Source of the DNA: UBA5018 sp044375975
Lineage (GTDB): Bacteria; Cyanobacteriota; Cyanobacteriia; PCC-6307; Cyanobiaceae
Assembly: GCA_044375975.1 (NCBI GenBank)
Contig: JBILLQ010000004.1
Span: 1-64,000 of the forward strand
Direction: 5' to 3'
Length of the DNA: 64,000 nt
Position numbers and translations under genes: made by a program. Below the pieces are notes generated by a model. It ran no database searches, was not told the DNA's origin, and was given only the letters and a program-made list of their open reading frames with translations. Below, in pieces: positions 42,259-50,322 of this stretch. Each line of letters starts with the position of its first letter. Positions within the stretch are counted from its first letter, which is position 1.

Positions 42259-42906
42259 TTAGCCCAGGCAGGCGCCCACGAAGTTGGCGATGCTGGGCAG
42301 TACGGCCGGGTCGATCGTGTGGCCGCCCTCAAAGGGCAATAACTGGGCGCTGCCGCCACCGCTTATCAGTCGCTTGCGGGCTTCTTCGCTGGCCGCGAAA
42401 GGCACCACCGGGTCCTGTTGGCCATGGCTGAGCAGCACTGGCGGCAGCGGCTGTGCCGCGGTGGCCCGGGGTTGCCAGCCCTCGTGGGGATAGCCACTGC
42501 AGGCCACGATGCCGGCCACGGGTAAATCGCTGGCCACATCCAGGGCCATGGCGCCACCTTGGGAGAAGCCAAGCACCACCGTGCGTCCAAGGGGCACGCT
42601 GCTGGCCAGCAGCTCCAGTCGCTGGCGCAGGGCCGCCCGCGCGGCCGGCAGCTGGCTCCAGTCGATCGGTTGCAGGCCATACCACTGGCGGCCGACCCCC
42701 AGCGGGTGGGCTTCTGGAGCCTGCAGAGCCACCACGCTCAGCTCAGGGCCCACCAGCAGTTCCCCTAAATCGAGCAGGTCATGGGCATCGGCGCCCCAGC
42801 CGTGCAACAGCACCAGCCGGGCAGCGGCGCCGGCGGGCCCCAATTGGAGTAGATCGGCTTGGCCAGCCTGATCGGGGCCAGTTTGGTCGAGGTTGGGGAG
42901 GTTCAT
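42259..42906 (-). CDS. Alpha/beta hydrolase (carboxylesterase/phospholipase type)
   Basis: The 215-aa enzyme has the fold and triad of small serine esterases: RLVLLHGWGADAHDLLDLG (oxyanion region, near residue 31), the nucleophile elbow VLGFSQGGAMALDVA near 112, the acid in LLSHGQQDPVVPF near 160 and the His in FEGGHTIDPAVL near 195. The natural substrate is unknown. It starts 54 bases from the divergent purH gene. Confidence 0.9.
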   Translation of the reverse strand: MNLPNLDQTGPDQAGQADLLQLGPAGAAARLVLLHGWGADAHDLLDLGELLVGPELSVVALQAPEAHPLGVGRQWYGLQPIDWSQLPAARAALRQRLELLASSVPLGRTVVLGFSQGGAMALDVASDLPVAGIVACSGYPHEGWQPRATAAQPLPPVLLSHGQQDPVVPFAASEEARKRLISGGGSAQLLPFEGGHTIDPAVLPSIANFVGACLG

Positions 42907-42960
42907 GGCCGCTAGGAGGTCCCTGCGTAGGTTGGCGCTCTGCCTTCCGATGCAGCATCC

Positions 42961-44517
42961 ATGGCCCCCACCGCCCTACTGAGCGTGTCGCAAAAAGAGG
43001 GACTGGTGCCGCTGGCCCAGGGGCTGCTGGAGGCTGGCTATCGGCTGATCTCCAGTGGTGGCACAGCGGCGGCGCTGCAAGCTGCTGGTTTGCCTGTAAC
43101 AAAGGTAGCCGAGTACACCGGTGCGCCCGAGATCTTGGGTGGCCGGGTGAAGACGCTCCACCCCCGCATTCACGGCGGCATCCTGGCCCGGCGGCAGGAG
43201 CCTGGTCATCAGGCGGATCTGGCGGCCCAGCAGATCGATCCGATCGATGTGGTGGTGGTGAATCTGTATCCCTTCCGCGAGACGGTGGCCGATCCGGCGG
43301 TGGACTTTGAGTTAGCCATTGAGAACATCGATATCGGCGGGCCGGCGATGCTGCGGGCCGCCGCTAAAAACCACGACGACGTGGCGGTGCTCACCGCCCC
43401 CAGCCAGTACGGCCCCTTCCTGGAGGCCCTCCAGGCCGGCCAGGTGGATCGGCGGTTGCGCCGCTCCCTGGCCCTGGCGGCGTTTCAGCACACCGCTGCC
43501 TACGACGCGGCGATCAGCGGCTGGTTGGCCAGCCGGCTGGAGGCCCCTGCTGGCGGCGAGCCGCCGGCGGCGCCCCTGCGGCTGGAGCTGCCCGCCCGCC
43601 AGGTCCTGCGCTATGGCGAAAATCCCCACCAGGGCGCCAGTTGGCACAGCGCCGAGGCCGCCGGCTGGGGCGGCGCGATCCAGCTGCAGGGCAAGGAACT
43701 CAGTTACAACAACCTGATCGATCTCGACGCCGCCCTGGCCACGGTGCGCGAGTTTGGCTATGGACCCGGCGCCCAGCCCGCCGCCGTGGTGGTCAAGCAC
43801 ACCAATCCCTGCGGCTTGGCCACCGGTGACGATGGCGCCCATGCCCTGGGCCGCGCCCTCGATGCCGATCGGGTGTCGGCCTTTGGCGGCATCGTGGCGC
43901 TCAACGGGGCGGTGGATCTGGCCAGCGCCGAGCAGCTCTGCGGCCTGTTTCTGGAATGTGTGGTGGCGCCGCAGTTCACGGCTGAGGCCCGCCTCAAGCT
44001 GGCAGCCAAGCCCAACCTGCGCCTGCTGGAGCTGGCCTCTGAGGCCATCGCCCGCGCCTCCCGCCAGCAGCTGCGCAGTCTGCTGGGGGGGGTGCTGGTG
44101 CAGGAGCTGGACGATCAGCCCGTGCAGGAGCAGACCTGGCAGGTGGTGAGCGAGCGCCAGCCCACGGCCCAGGAGCTGGAGGATCTGCGCTTTGCCTGGA
44201 AACTGGTGCGCCACGTGCGCTCCAACGCCATTGCCGTGGCCCGAGCTGGCCAGAGCCTGGGGGTGGGGGCGGGTCAGATGAACCGGGTGGGATCCGCCAA
44301 ATTGGCTCTTGAGGCTGCGGCGGAACGGGCCCGGGGGGCGGTGTTGGCCAGTGATGGCTTCTTCCCCTTCGATGACAGCGTGCGCCTGGCCGCCAGCCAT
44401 GGCATCACGGCCTTGATCCAGCCAGGCGGCAGCATGCGGGATGGCGACTCGATCGCCGCCTGCAACGAGCTGGGGTTGGCGATGGTCTGCACCGGTCGTC
44501 GCCACTTCTTGCACTGA
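42961..44517 (+). CDS. purH: Bifunctional AICAR transformylase / IMP cyclohydrolase
   Basis: The 518-aa enzyme performs the last two steps of IMP synthesis: formylation of AICAR and ring closure. The N-terminal MGS-like cyclohydrolase domain (1-about 195) shows LISSGGTAAALQAAG, GRVKTLHPRIHGGIL and ENIDIGGPAMLRAAAKN. The transformylase domain shows KELSYNNLIDLDAAL, VVKHTNPCGLATG (catalytic Lys-His) and LASDGFFPFDDSV with the C-terminal VCTGRRHFLH. Length is normal and the start is an ATG directly before the MGS fold. Confidence 0.97.
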   Translation: MAPTALLSVSQKEGLVPLAQGLLEAGYRLISSGGTAAALQAAGLPVTKVAEYTGAPEILGGRVKTLHPRIHGGILARRQEPGHQADLAAQQIDPIDVVVVNLYPFRETVADPAVDFELAIENIDIGGPAMLRAAAKNHDDVAVLTAPSQYGPFLEALQAGQVDRRLRRSLALAAFQHTAAYDAAISGWLASRLEAPAGGEPPAAPLRLELPARQVLRYGENPHQGASWHSAEAAGWGGAIQLQGKELSYNNLIDLDAALATVREFGYGPGAQPAAVVVKHTNPCGLATGDDGAHALGRALDADRVSAFGGIVALNGAVDLASAEQLCGLFLECVVAPQFTAEARLKLAAKPNLRLLELASEAIARASRQQLRSLLGGVLVQELDDQPVQEQTWQVVSERQPTAQELEDLRFAWKLVRHVRSNAIAVARAGQSLGVGAGQMNRVGSAKLALEAAAERARGAVLASDGFFPFDDSVRLAASHGITALIQPGGSMRDGDSIAACNELGLAMVCTGRRHFLH

Positions 44518-44662
44518 AGCCCCGCGGCCCCTGCCCCCTGGGGCAATGGCAGATCTCCAGCTGCAGTTGTTCAATTGTCAATTGGCTCCAGGCTGAACGG
44601 CACTGGGGGCGGGATGAGCTGTAGCTTCGCCAAGCTGCCCGTTCCCCGCCCAGCACCGCGCC

Positions 44663-45127
44663 ATGCCCGAGTCGCTCGCTTACAACCTCAACTTTCTGCA
44701 TCCCCTGTTGATGTGGGGATTGCTGGCCCTTTCCGGATACGGCATGTTCCTGGGGATCAAGGCCAAGAAGACCCGCACGGCTGATGCCGAAGCTCGCAAG
44801 CCCCTGATCAAGGGGCAGTTCGCCAAGCGCCACTTTCAAATCGGCAGCCTGATCCTGGTGGTGATGGTGCTCGGCAACTTTGGCGGCATGGCCGTCACCT
44901 ATTTGAACAATGGCAAGTTGTTCGTGGGGCCGCACCTGCTGGTGGGCATCACCATGACCAGCATGGTCGTGGTGGCGGCCTCGCTGACGCCGCTGATGCA
45001 GCAAGGCAACCTGATTGCCCGCAAAGTTCACGTGGGTTTGAACATGGCCCTGATGACCCTGTTCCTCTGGCAGGCCCTGACTGGTGTGCAAATCCTGAAC
45101 AACATTTGGGAGAAGCGCCCCGCTTAG
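44663..45127 (+). CDS. DUF4079 membrane protein
   Basis: The 154-aa protein has four predicted membrane helices with conserved histidines on their edges: NFLHPLLMWGLLALS, FAKRHFQIGSLILVV, FVGPHLLVGITMT and ARKVHVGLNMALMTLFLWQ. This pattern of paired histidines resembles cytochrome b561-like haem-binding bundles, and DUF4079 is common in phototrophs, so a thylakoid redox role is conceivable; that is inference. Downstream is a terminator-like hairpin. Confidence 0.85.
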   Translation: MPESLAYNLNFLHPLLMWGLLALSGYGMFLGIKAKKTRTADAEARKPLIKGQFAKRHFQIGSLILVVMVLGNFGGMAVTYLNNGKLFVGPHLLVGITMTSMVVVAASLTPLMQQGNLIARKVHVGLNMALMTLFLWQALTGVQILNNIWEKRPA

Positions 45128-45153
45128 ATCGGGCAGAAAACTTTTCCGGCAGT

Positions 45154-45187
45154 GGGGCTGGCCTTTACAAGGGCGGCCCCAATTTTA
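45154..45187 (+). terminator. Terminator-like hairpin after DUF4079 gene
   Basis: GGGGCTGGCC pairs imperfectly with GGGCGGCCCC (45154-45163 and 45171-45180), followed by AATTTTA. It lies 27 bases after the stop codon. Confidence 0.55.
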
Positions 45188-45282
45188 CTGGTCAGAAGCG
45201 ACGAAGTGCCGACTGTTCAGAGACTCAACTAAGCGGGCCAATCACCTAGCAGGCCAAGTTTATATATTAAATTGATTTAGTT

Positions 45283-46035
45283 TTAAAATTGGGCTCGTCG
45301 GCGTGGCGGGCAGTTCAGGCCATGGCTGGCGTGAAAGTCTTCTTGTACCTTCCAGGTGAGACGTCTAGAGATCTGGCGAACGATCTGGCGTAGCAGGTGA
45401 TCGCCGCTGGTCTGCACAAGAGCCTCGGGCAGCAGGGTGATCACTCCAGGTAGTTGTATCCATACGTTTAGGTCCAGGTCCCATATCACCGCTGTGCGCA
45501 GGGCGCTCCCATCATTTTCTTTCGTGCTTTCTTCCGCACTTTTTTCTGTATTTTCTTCGGTTGAATTCAATTGCTCTTGAAGCTTTAAGGAGGCGTTGAA
45601 CTCCACGTCATAGAGCCGTTCCAGCAGCGTTTCAGGTTGATCTGAAGCCGCCGTGACGATCCGATATACCCCCCTGTCCTGGGGTAACAGTTCAAGGCTA
45701 ATCGTGGGTTCCACCTCAAAGCCGAAATTGCCAAACCGGCCCAGGGTTAGTGAATAGCCGTTGTTGCCCAGGGGCCGCACTGTCATCGGAGCGGCGCAGC
45801 GCCTGAACCAGCCTTCATGGTGGTCCAGGTAGCTGGCCACCAGCTCGGCAGGGGCCCACATCTCCATCAGGTCGGAAAAGCTGCTGGAGTAGCAGCGCAG
45901 GCGGGGGTCGCCGCTGTGGCGCAGGGGCGGCGAGGGGCAGCTCAACTCAGACTCCGCCCGGTCGGGGATGGTGCTCGGCTCGGTCGAAGAAAGCGTGGAC
46001 AACGACTGGTAACTCCCGAATCCCGAATCCGACAT
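45283..46035 (-). CDS. DUF1997 family protein
   Basis: The 250-aa protein has the DUF1997 pattern: LRCYSSSFSDLMEMWAP, VASYLDHHEGWFRRCAAPM, YSLTLGRFGNFGFEVEP and VWIQLPGVITLLPEALVQ, then a C-terminal amphipathic helix (IVRQISRRLTWKVQEDFHA). The family is widespread in cyanobacteria and plastids and has a START/SRPBCC-like beta-sheet character; no function is established. A Ser/Glu/Thr-rich low-complexity insertion (STEENTEKSAEESTKEND) near residue 158 is unusual. It lies 101 bases behind ispH in the other direction of transcription order (ispH starts at 47336). Confidence 0.82.
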   Translation of the reverse strand: MSDSGFGSYQSLSTLSSTEPSTIPDRAESELSCPSPPLRHSGDPRLRCYSSSFSDLMEMWAPAELVASYLDHHEGWFRRCAAPMTVRPLGNNGYSLTLGRFGNFGFEVEPTISLELLPQDRGVYRIVTAASDQPETLLERLYDVEFNASLKLQEQLNSTEENTEKSAEESTKENDGSALRTAVIWDLDLNVWIQLPGVITLLPEALVQTSGDHLLRQIVRQISRRLTWKVQEDFHASHGLNCPPRRRAQF

Positions 46036-46136
46036 GGTCCGTTCATAACTGAATGTAAAGCCAGCCGTCTGGCCCGCTGTGCTGAAAACTTCTTTCCTGG
46101 ACGAGGGGGCACGAGGGTTGGGGGCGACCGTTGGCC

Positions 46137-47336
46137 TCAGCCGGCTTCGCTGAGGCCGATCAGCCGCTCGATCACGTCCTCCACCACCCGGTCTGGGGTG
46201 GAGGCTCCGGAGGTGATGCCCACCCGGATGTTGCCGGCGGGCAGGAAGGGAGCTTCGATGATCGATTCCTCATTCAGGGGCTTGTGGAGGATGCGGTTGC
46301 CAGGGCCGATGCGCTCGGGTGTGTCGATGTGGAAGGAGCGAATGCCGCGGGATACGGCGATCTCCTGAAGATGGGTGGTGTTGGAGGAGTTGTAGCCCCC
46401 GATCACTACCATCAGATCCAGGGGTTTATCGACTAGGGCGAAGATGGCGTCTTGTCTTTCTTGGGTGGCGTCACAGATGGTGTTGAAGGCCACGAAGTGA
46501 TCGTTGAGTTCGATCGGCCCGAACCGTTGCAGCATCGTGCGCTCGAACATGCGGCCGATCTCCTCGGTCTCGCTTTTGAGCATGGTGGTTTGATTGGCTA
46601 CCCCGACGCGAATCAGATCGCGATCTGGATCGAAGTCTGGGGAGCAGGCTTTGGCAAAGCGGGCCAGAAAGGCCTCCCGGTCGCCCTTGCCCAGGATGTA
46701 GTCGCAGACAAGCTGGGCTTCTTTGAGATCCAGTACCACCAGGTAGGTGCCGGCAAAGGAGCTGGTGGCCAGGGTCTCCTCATGCTTCACCTTGCCGTGA
46801 ATGATTGAGGTGATCTGGTGCTTTTTGTGTTTTTCCACGGCGTTCCACACCTTGGAAACCCAGGGGCAGGTGGTATCCACGATGTGACAGCCGCGCTCGT
46901 TTAGCAGCTGCATTTCCTGCACGGTGGCTCCAAAGGCCGGCAGGATCACCACATCGCCACTGGCCACGTCGGAGAAGTCTTTGACCCCCTGATCCACGGA
47001 GATGAATTGCACGCCCATCTGGCGCAAATTGTCATTTACCGATGGGTTATGGATGATTTCGTTTGTGATCCAGATCCGCTCCTTCGGGTAATGCCGGCGG
47101 GTTTCGTAGGCCATGGCCACGGCCCGCTCCACCCCCCAGCAAAAGCCGAAGGCCTCGGCTAGCAGCACCGTCAGCCGGCCCCGCTGCAGTTCGTGGCCGT
47201 TCTCGCGCAGGCTGGCAACTAAATTGCTCTGGTAAGCCTGCTCAAGGCTGCCAGCGACCTCCTCGGCCCGGCCGAAGCCCCGGCGGTTGTAGCGCTCGGA
47301 ATGGTGAAGCGAGCGCTTGAAAGCACGGGTATCCAC
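46137..47336 (-). CDS. ispH: 4-Hydroxy-3-methylbut-2-enyl diphosphate reductase
   Basis: The 399-aa enzyme makes IPP and DMAPP, the last step of the MEP isoprenoid pathway that feeds carotenoids, chlorophyll and quinones. Iron-sulfur ligands are visible as Cys in AFGFCWGVERAV (near residue 66), VDTTCPWVSKVW (near 155) and FNTICDATQERQ (near 290); the ENHT-equivalent region and HNPSVNDNL also fit. It is the longer cyanobacterial/plant form with an extra N-terminus (SERYNRRGFG). The start codon is GTG. Confidence 0.96.
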   Translation of the reverse strand: MDTRAFKRSLHHSERYNRRGFGRAEEVAGSLEQAYQSNLVASLRENGHELQRGRLTVLLAEAFGFCWGVERAVAMAYETRRHYPKERIWITNEIIHNPSVNDNLRQMGVQFISVDQGVKDFSDVASGDVVILPAFGATVQEMQLLNERGCHIVDTTCPWVSKVWNAVEKHKKHQITSIIHGKVKHEETLATSSFAGTYLVVLDLKEAQLVCDYILGKGDREAFLARFAKACSPDFDPDRDLIRVGVANQTTMLKSETEEIGRMFERTMLQRFGPIELNDHFVAFNTICDATQERQDAIFALVDKPLDLMVVIGGYNSSNTTHLQEIAVSRGIRSFHIDTPERIGPGNRILHKPLNEESIIEAPFLPAGNIRVGITSGASTPDRVVEDVIERLIGLSEAG

Positions 47337-47389
47337 GTGGTCAAGGCATGGCTCCGACGACTCTATGGGGGCCGCCGGCTGCGCGGACG

Positions 47390-47416
47390 AAAAAACCCGC
47401 GGCCGGAGCCGCGGGT
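47390..47416 (-). terminator. Intrinsic terminator of amt
   Basis: On the minus strand ACCCGCGGC (47416-47408), a TCCG loop, and GCCGCGGGT (47403-47395) form a perfect 9-bp stem followed by a run of Ts (47395-47390). It lies about 30 bases after the amt stop codon. Confidence 0.9.
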
Positions 47417-47446
47417 CAGCAGGGAAACACGGGGGACCGACCTGAC

Positions 47447-48907
47447 TCAGCTGGAGGATGAGACGAAGTCGGGGTAAGCCTCCATGCCGTGTTCACCGAT
47501 GTCGAGACCCTCGACCTCTTCCTGCTCGGTCACACGGATGCCGCCGGACAGGGCTCCGAGCACCGACCAGACGATCCAGGCGGTGATGGCGGCAAACAGG
47601 CTGTAGGAGATAACGCCGATGAACTGAAGGCCCAGCTGGCCGAAGCCATGGCCGGTCAGCAGGCCCTTGTCGGTGTTGAACAGACCCACAGCCAGGGTGC
47701 CCCAGATGCCGCAGCTGCCATGCACGGACCAGGCGCCCACCGGATCATCGATGTTGAGGCCATCGATGAAGCTGACCGAAAAGACCACGATGGTGCCCGC
47801 GATGAAGCCCACCACCCAGGCGGCCGGCATCGAAAAGCCGTCGCAGCCTGCGGTGATGCCCACCAGGCCAGCCAGGATGCCGTTGATGGTCATCGTGAGG
47901 TCGGGCTTGCCAGATTTCAGCTGGGAGACCAGGGTGCCGGCGATGCCACCTCCAGCGGCCCCAAGGGTTGTGGTGACAGCGATGTAGGGAACGGTTTCGT
48001 TCATCGAGAGCACGGAACCCGGGTTGAACCCATACCAGCCGATCCAGAGGATCAGGCAGCCGAGCGTGCCGAGGGCCATGCTGTGGCCAGGGATGGCTTT
48101 GGTCTCGCCATCGACGAACTTGCCAACCCTCGGGCCGAGGATGATCGCTCCTACCACGCCCGCCCAGGCGCCCACCGTATGTACAAGGGCGGAGCCGGCG
48201 AAGTCGATGAAGCCCAGCTGGTTGAGCCAGCCGTCAGCGTTCCATTTCCAGCTGCCTGCGATCGGGTAGATGAAGGCCACCAGAATCAACGAGAAGACTA
48301 CGAACTCCCCGAACTTGATCCGCTCGGCCACCAGTCCAGAGACGATCGTGGCGGCGGTGCCGGCGAAGGCCACCTGGAAGAGAAAGTCGACACTGGGCAC
48401 CAGTGAACCGTCCGTGACCATCTGGGGGGTGACGGCGGGATCGAAGAACAGTCCGAACGGACCACCCTTACCGAAGAAGAGCCAGCCCGGGATGACGGCC
48501 GAGCCGTACATCAGGGAGTAACCGATCAACCAGTAGGCGCTGGCGGCCAGGGCGAACACGATCAGGTTCTTGGCCAGGATGTTCACGGCGTTCTTCTGCC
48601 GGCACATCCCTGCCTCCACCATGGCGAAACCGGCGTTCATGAAGATCACCAGAATGGCGGCGATCAGCAGCCAGAGATTGTTGATCAGAAACGCCGGTGT
48701 CAGTGCGGGCAGTTCAGCAGCGTGGGCCGCCAGGTTGAACACCCCCAGACCGAACAGGGCAACGGGCACACAGGCCAGCCAGATCAGCCCCTGCCGGGAG
48801 GAAAGCCCGCGGATGCTGCGCATCAGCTGGAGGGGAGCCTCCAGCAGGCTGGCTTCCATGAGTCGTTTCGGTTTACGGCGTTTTGGCCCTTGGGAGGCGA
48901 GCGTCAT
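47447..48907 (-). CDS. amt: Ammonium transporter (Amt family)
   Basis: The 486-aa channel-like transporter imports ammonium. Following a signal-like first helix (LIWLACVPVALFGLGVFNLAAHA), eleven core helices are readable. Landmarks are NAGFAMVEAGMCRQKNAVN, the pore histidines in ALVHTVGAWAGVVGA and GAWSVHGSCGIWGTLAVGLF, and WIGWYGFNPGSVLSMN. The C-terminal tail EEVEGLDIGEHGMEAYPDF is typical of cyanobacterial Amt1. A consensus NtcA site with a correctly spaced -10 lies upstream, so expression should rise under nitrogen limitation. A strong terminator follows. Confidence 0.96.
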   Translation of the reverse strand: MTLASQGPKRRKPKRLMEASLLEAPLQLMRSIRGLSSRQGLIWLACVPVALFGLGVFNLAAHAAELPALTPAFLINNLWLLIAAILVIFMNAGFAMVEAGMCRQKNAVNILAKNLIVFALAASAYWLIGYSLMYGSAVIPGWLFFGKGGPFGLFFDPAVTPQMVTDGSLVPSVDFLFQVAFAGTAATIVSGLVAERIKFGEFVVFSLILVAFIYPIAGSWKWNADGWLNQLGFIDFAGSALVHTVGAWAGVVGAIILGPRVGKFVDGETKAIPGHSMALGTLGCLILWIGWYGFNPGSVLSMNETVPYIAVTTTLGAAGGGIAGTLVSQLKSGKPDLTMTINGILAGLVGITAGCDGFSMPAAWVVGFIAGTIVVFSVSFIDGLNIDDPVGAWSVHGSCGIWGTLAVGLFNTDKGLLTGHGFGQLGLQFIGVISYSLFAAITAWIVWSVLGALSGGIRVTEQEEVEGLDIGEHGMEAYPDFVSSSS

Positions 48908-49292
48908 GGTGAAAACATCAATAAAAAGAGAAAGAGATGGCTTTTGCCATCACTGGGTTGTGACTATCGATCCACTGGGTTGTTCATCCTGTACGAATTG
49001 CTACCAACAATCCGGGTTGGCCCTTCCCCCGATCACAGGCCTGGCCAGGAGCTTTGGACGCCCAGCTGAATGATCACATTGTGAAGAAGTGCGAAGGGAT
49101 CCTTGAATTGTTCGCAGTGAACAGTCGGACGGCGCTACAAATGGTTCGAAGGATTAACCCGTTGACCAGGCTCCCCCCCCCAGGGGGGCAAGGCCTGCTG
49201 GAAGTAGCCACCGCTAGGCGAAGCAACGCTCCTTCAAGCGAAGCGGCACCTGCCCAGGGCGGGTGACAGTCCCCTCTTCCGAGCCCGACACC
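48908..49292. other. Divergent spacer between amt and DUF4278 gene
   Basis: This 385-base stretch carries the NtcA promoter of amt on the minus strand. The half towards the DUF4278 gene contains a C-run and CCCCC/GGGGGG dyad (49170-49188) but no supported gene or clear promoter. Confidence 0.55.
48962..49004 (-). promoter_or_regulatory. NtcA-activated promoter of amt
   Basis: The palindrome GTACGAATTGCTAC at 48991-49004 is a perfect GTA-N8-TAC NtcA box. Read on the minus strand, exactly 22 bases separate it from GATAGT (48968-48963), a 4/6 match to the -10 consensus. This is the classical class II architecture of nitrogen-controlled cyanobacterial promoters. The start of amt lies about 55 bases further on. 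Confidence 0.8.
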
Positions 49293-49484
49293 ATGGCCAG
49301 CACCAAGCTTTCCTATCGCGGCGTCGCCCACGACCGCTCCGTTCATCCCCAGCCTTCGGTCAAGCCGGTGGAGCATGTCTACCGAGGTCAGCACTTTGAG
49401 GCGCCTCTGCAGCATGAGCCTGCGGCGGTCGATCACGAAGCTGAACTGCAATACCGCGGCATCACCTACCACCATCACGTCTGA
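49293..49484 (+). CDS. DUF4278 small protein with YRG repeats
   Basis: The 63-aa protein shows three short repeats with a Tyr-Arg-Gly core: TKLSYRGVAHDRS, EHVYRGQHFEAP and LQYRGITYHHHV. The first and last match the cyanobacterial DUF4278 signature. It has no membrane segment or signal. The ATG at 49293 is preferred over a GTG at 49263. Its 3' end overlaps convergent sfsA by 10 bases. Function is unknown. Confidence 0.78.
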   Translation: MASTKLSYRGVAHDRSVHPQPSVKPVEHVYRGQHFEAPLQHEPAAVDHEAELQYRGITYHHHV

Positions 49485-50251
49485 ACATCCAGGTTCGCCA
49501 GGCCGAGCCAGTGCACGGCTTCGGCACTGAACCGGTAGCGGCAGGGCAACACCTCCACTCCGGCTGTCAGAGCCTGCCGGAACAGATCGCCATAGCGCGG
49601 GTCTGCGTCATCGCCCGGGGCGAACCGATCAACGTCGGCGCGGCTCAGGCAGGGCACCAGCACGGCGCGGGCCTCGGGCAGCAGATCGGTAAGTTCTATA
49701 AGGTGTTTTTGTCCCCGCTCGGTGACGGTGTCGGGGAAGAGGGCCAGGGTGCCCTCGCTCCAGGTGGTGTTCTTCACCTCCAGGTAGATCGGCCGTGGGT
49801 CGGGCGCCCCTTCGCTGGGCGTCAGCAGCAGATCGATGCGGCTGCGCTTTCCGGCGCCGTAGGCCACTTCGGGCCGGATCGCGCCGATCGGCCCCAGCCA
49901 GGGCTCCATTAAGCCCGCCTCGATCGTGGCCCGCACCAGCCGGTTCGGCAGGGCTGTGTTGACCCCTACCCACACCGGTGTGCCGTCGGCCCCTGGCACC
50001 TCCGCCTGTTCCCAGGTCCAGGCCAGTTTGCGCTCGGGCCTGGGGTCGTGGCGCAGCCTCACCCGGCCGCCAGGGATCAGCACCCCGGTCATCGGGCCGG
50101 TGTTGGGGCAGTGGGCGGTAACTACCTGGCCGGCCTGGTCGCCCTCCAGCAGCTCCACGTCTGCCAAAAAGCGCTTGTAGCGCCTCAACAGGATTCCCTC
50201 CAGCATCGGCTCCAGCCGCAGCACGGGCGTGGCTATAGCGGGCGTGGCCAT
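49475..50251 (-). CDS. sfsA: SfsA family DNA-binding/nuclease protein
   Basis: The 258-aa protein resembles SfsA, first described as affecting maltose-gene expression and later linked to a nuclease-like fold. Family blocks are LLRRYKRFLADVEL, AHCPNTGPMTGVLIPG, VGVNTALPNRLV, SRIDLLL followed by IYLEVKNTTW (PD-(D/E)XK-like residues D and E-x-K), TERGQKHLIEL and ADPRYGDLF near the end. I choose the ATG at 50251; an in-frame start at 50284 is possible. It is divergent from murJ. Confidence 0.92.
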   Translation of the reverse strand: MATPAIATPVLRLEPMLEGILLRRYKRFLADVELLEGDQAGQVVTAHCPNTGPMTGVLIPGGRVRLRHDPRPERKLAWTWEQAEVPGADGTPVWVGVNTALPNRLVRATIEAGLMEPWLGPIGAIRPEVAYGAGKRSRIDLLLTPSEGAPDPRPIYLEVKNTTWSEGTLALFPDTVTERGQKHLIELTDLLPEARAVLVPCLSRADVDRFAPGDDADPRYGDLFRQALTAGVEVLPCRYRFSAEAVHWLGLANLDVQT

Positions 50252-50322
50252 AGCGCAGTAGGTGCAAGCGGTAGTGGCGGCCATACTGCCGCTTGATGAC
50301 GCGGGCCCTGGGCCCGGCCCCG

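Noticed and set aside
43312..44574. 420-codon minus-strand frame opposite purH
   Set aside because: purH is certain on the plus strand and the opposite frame shows no conserved block.
49165..49195. C-run and CCCCC/GGGGGG dyad considered as terminator or G-quadruplex
   Set aside because: Not placed behind a gene and without a T-tract or the four G-runs needed, so there is no support.
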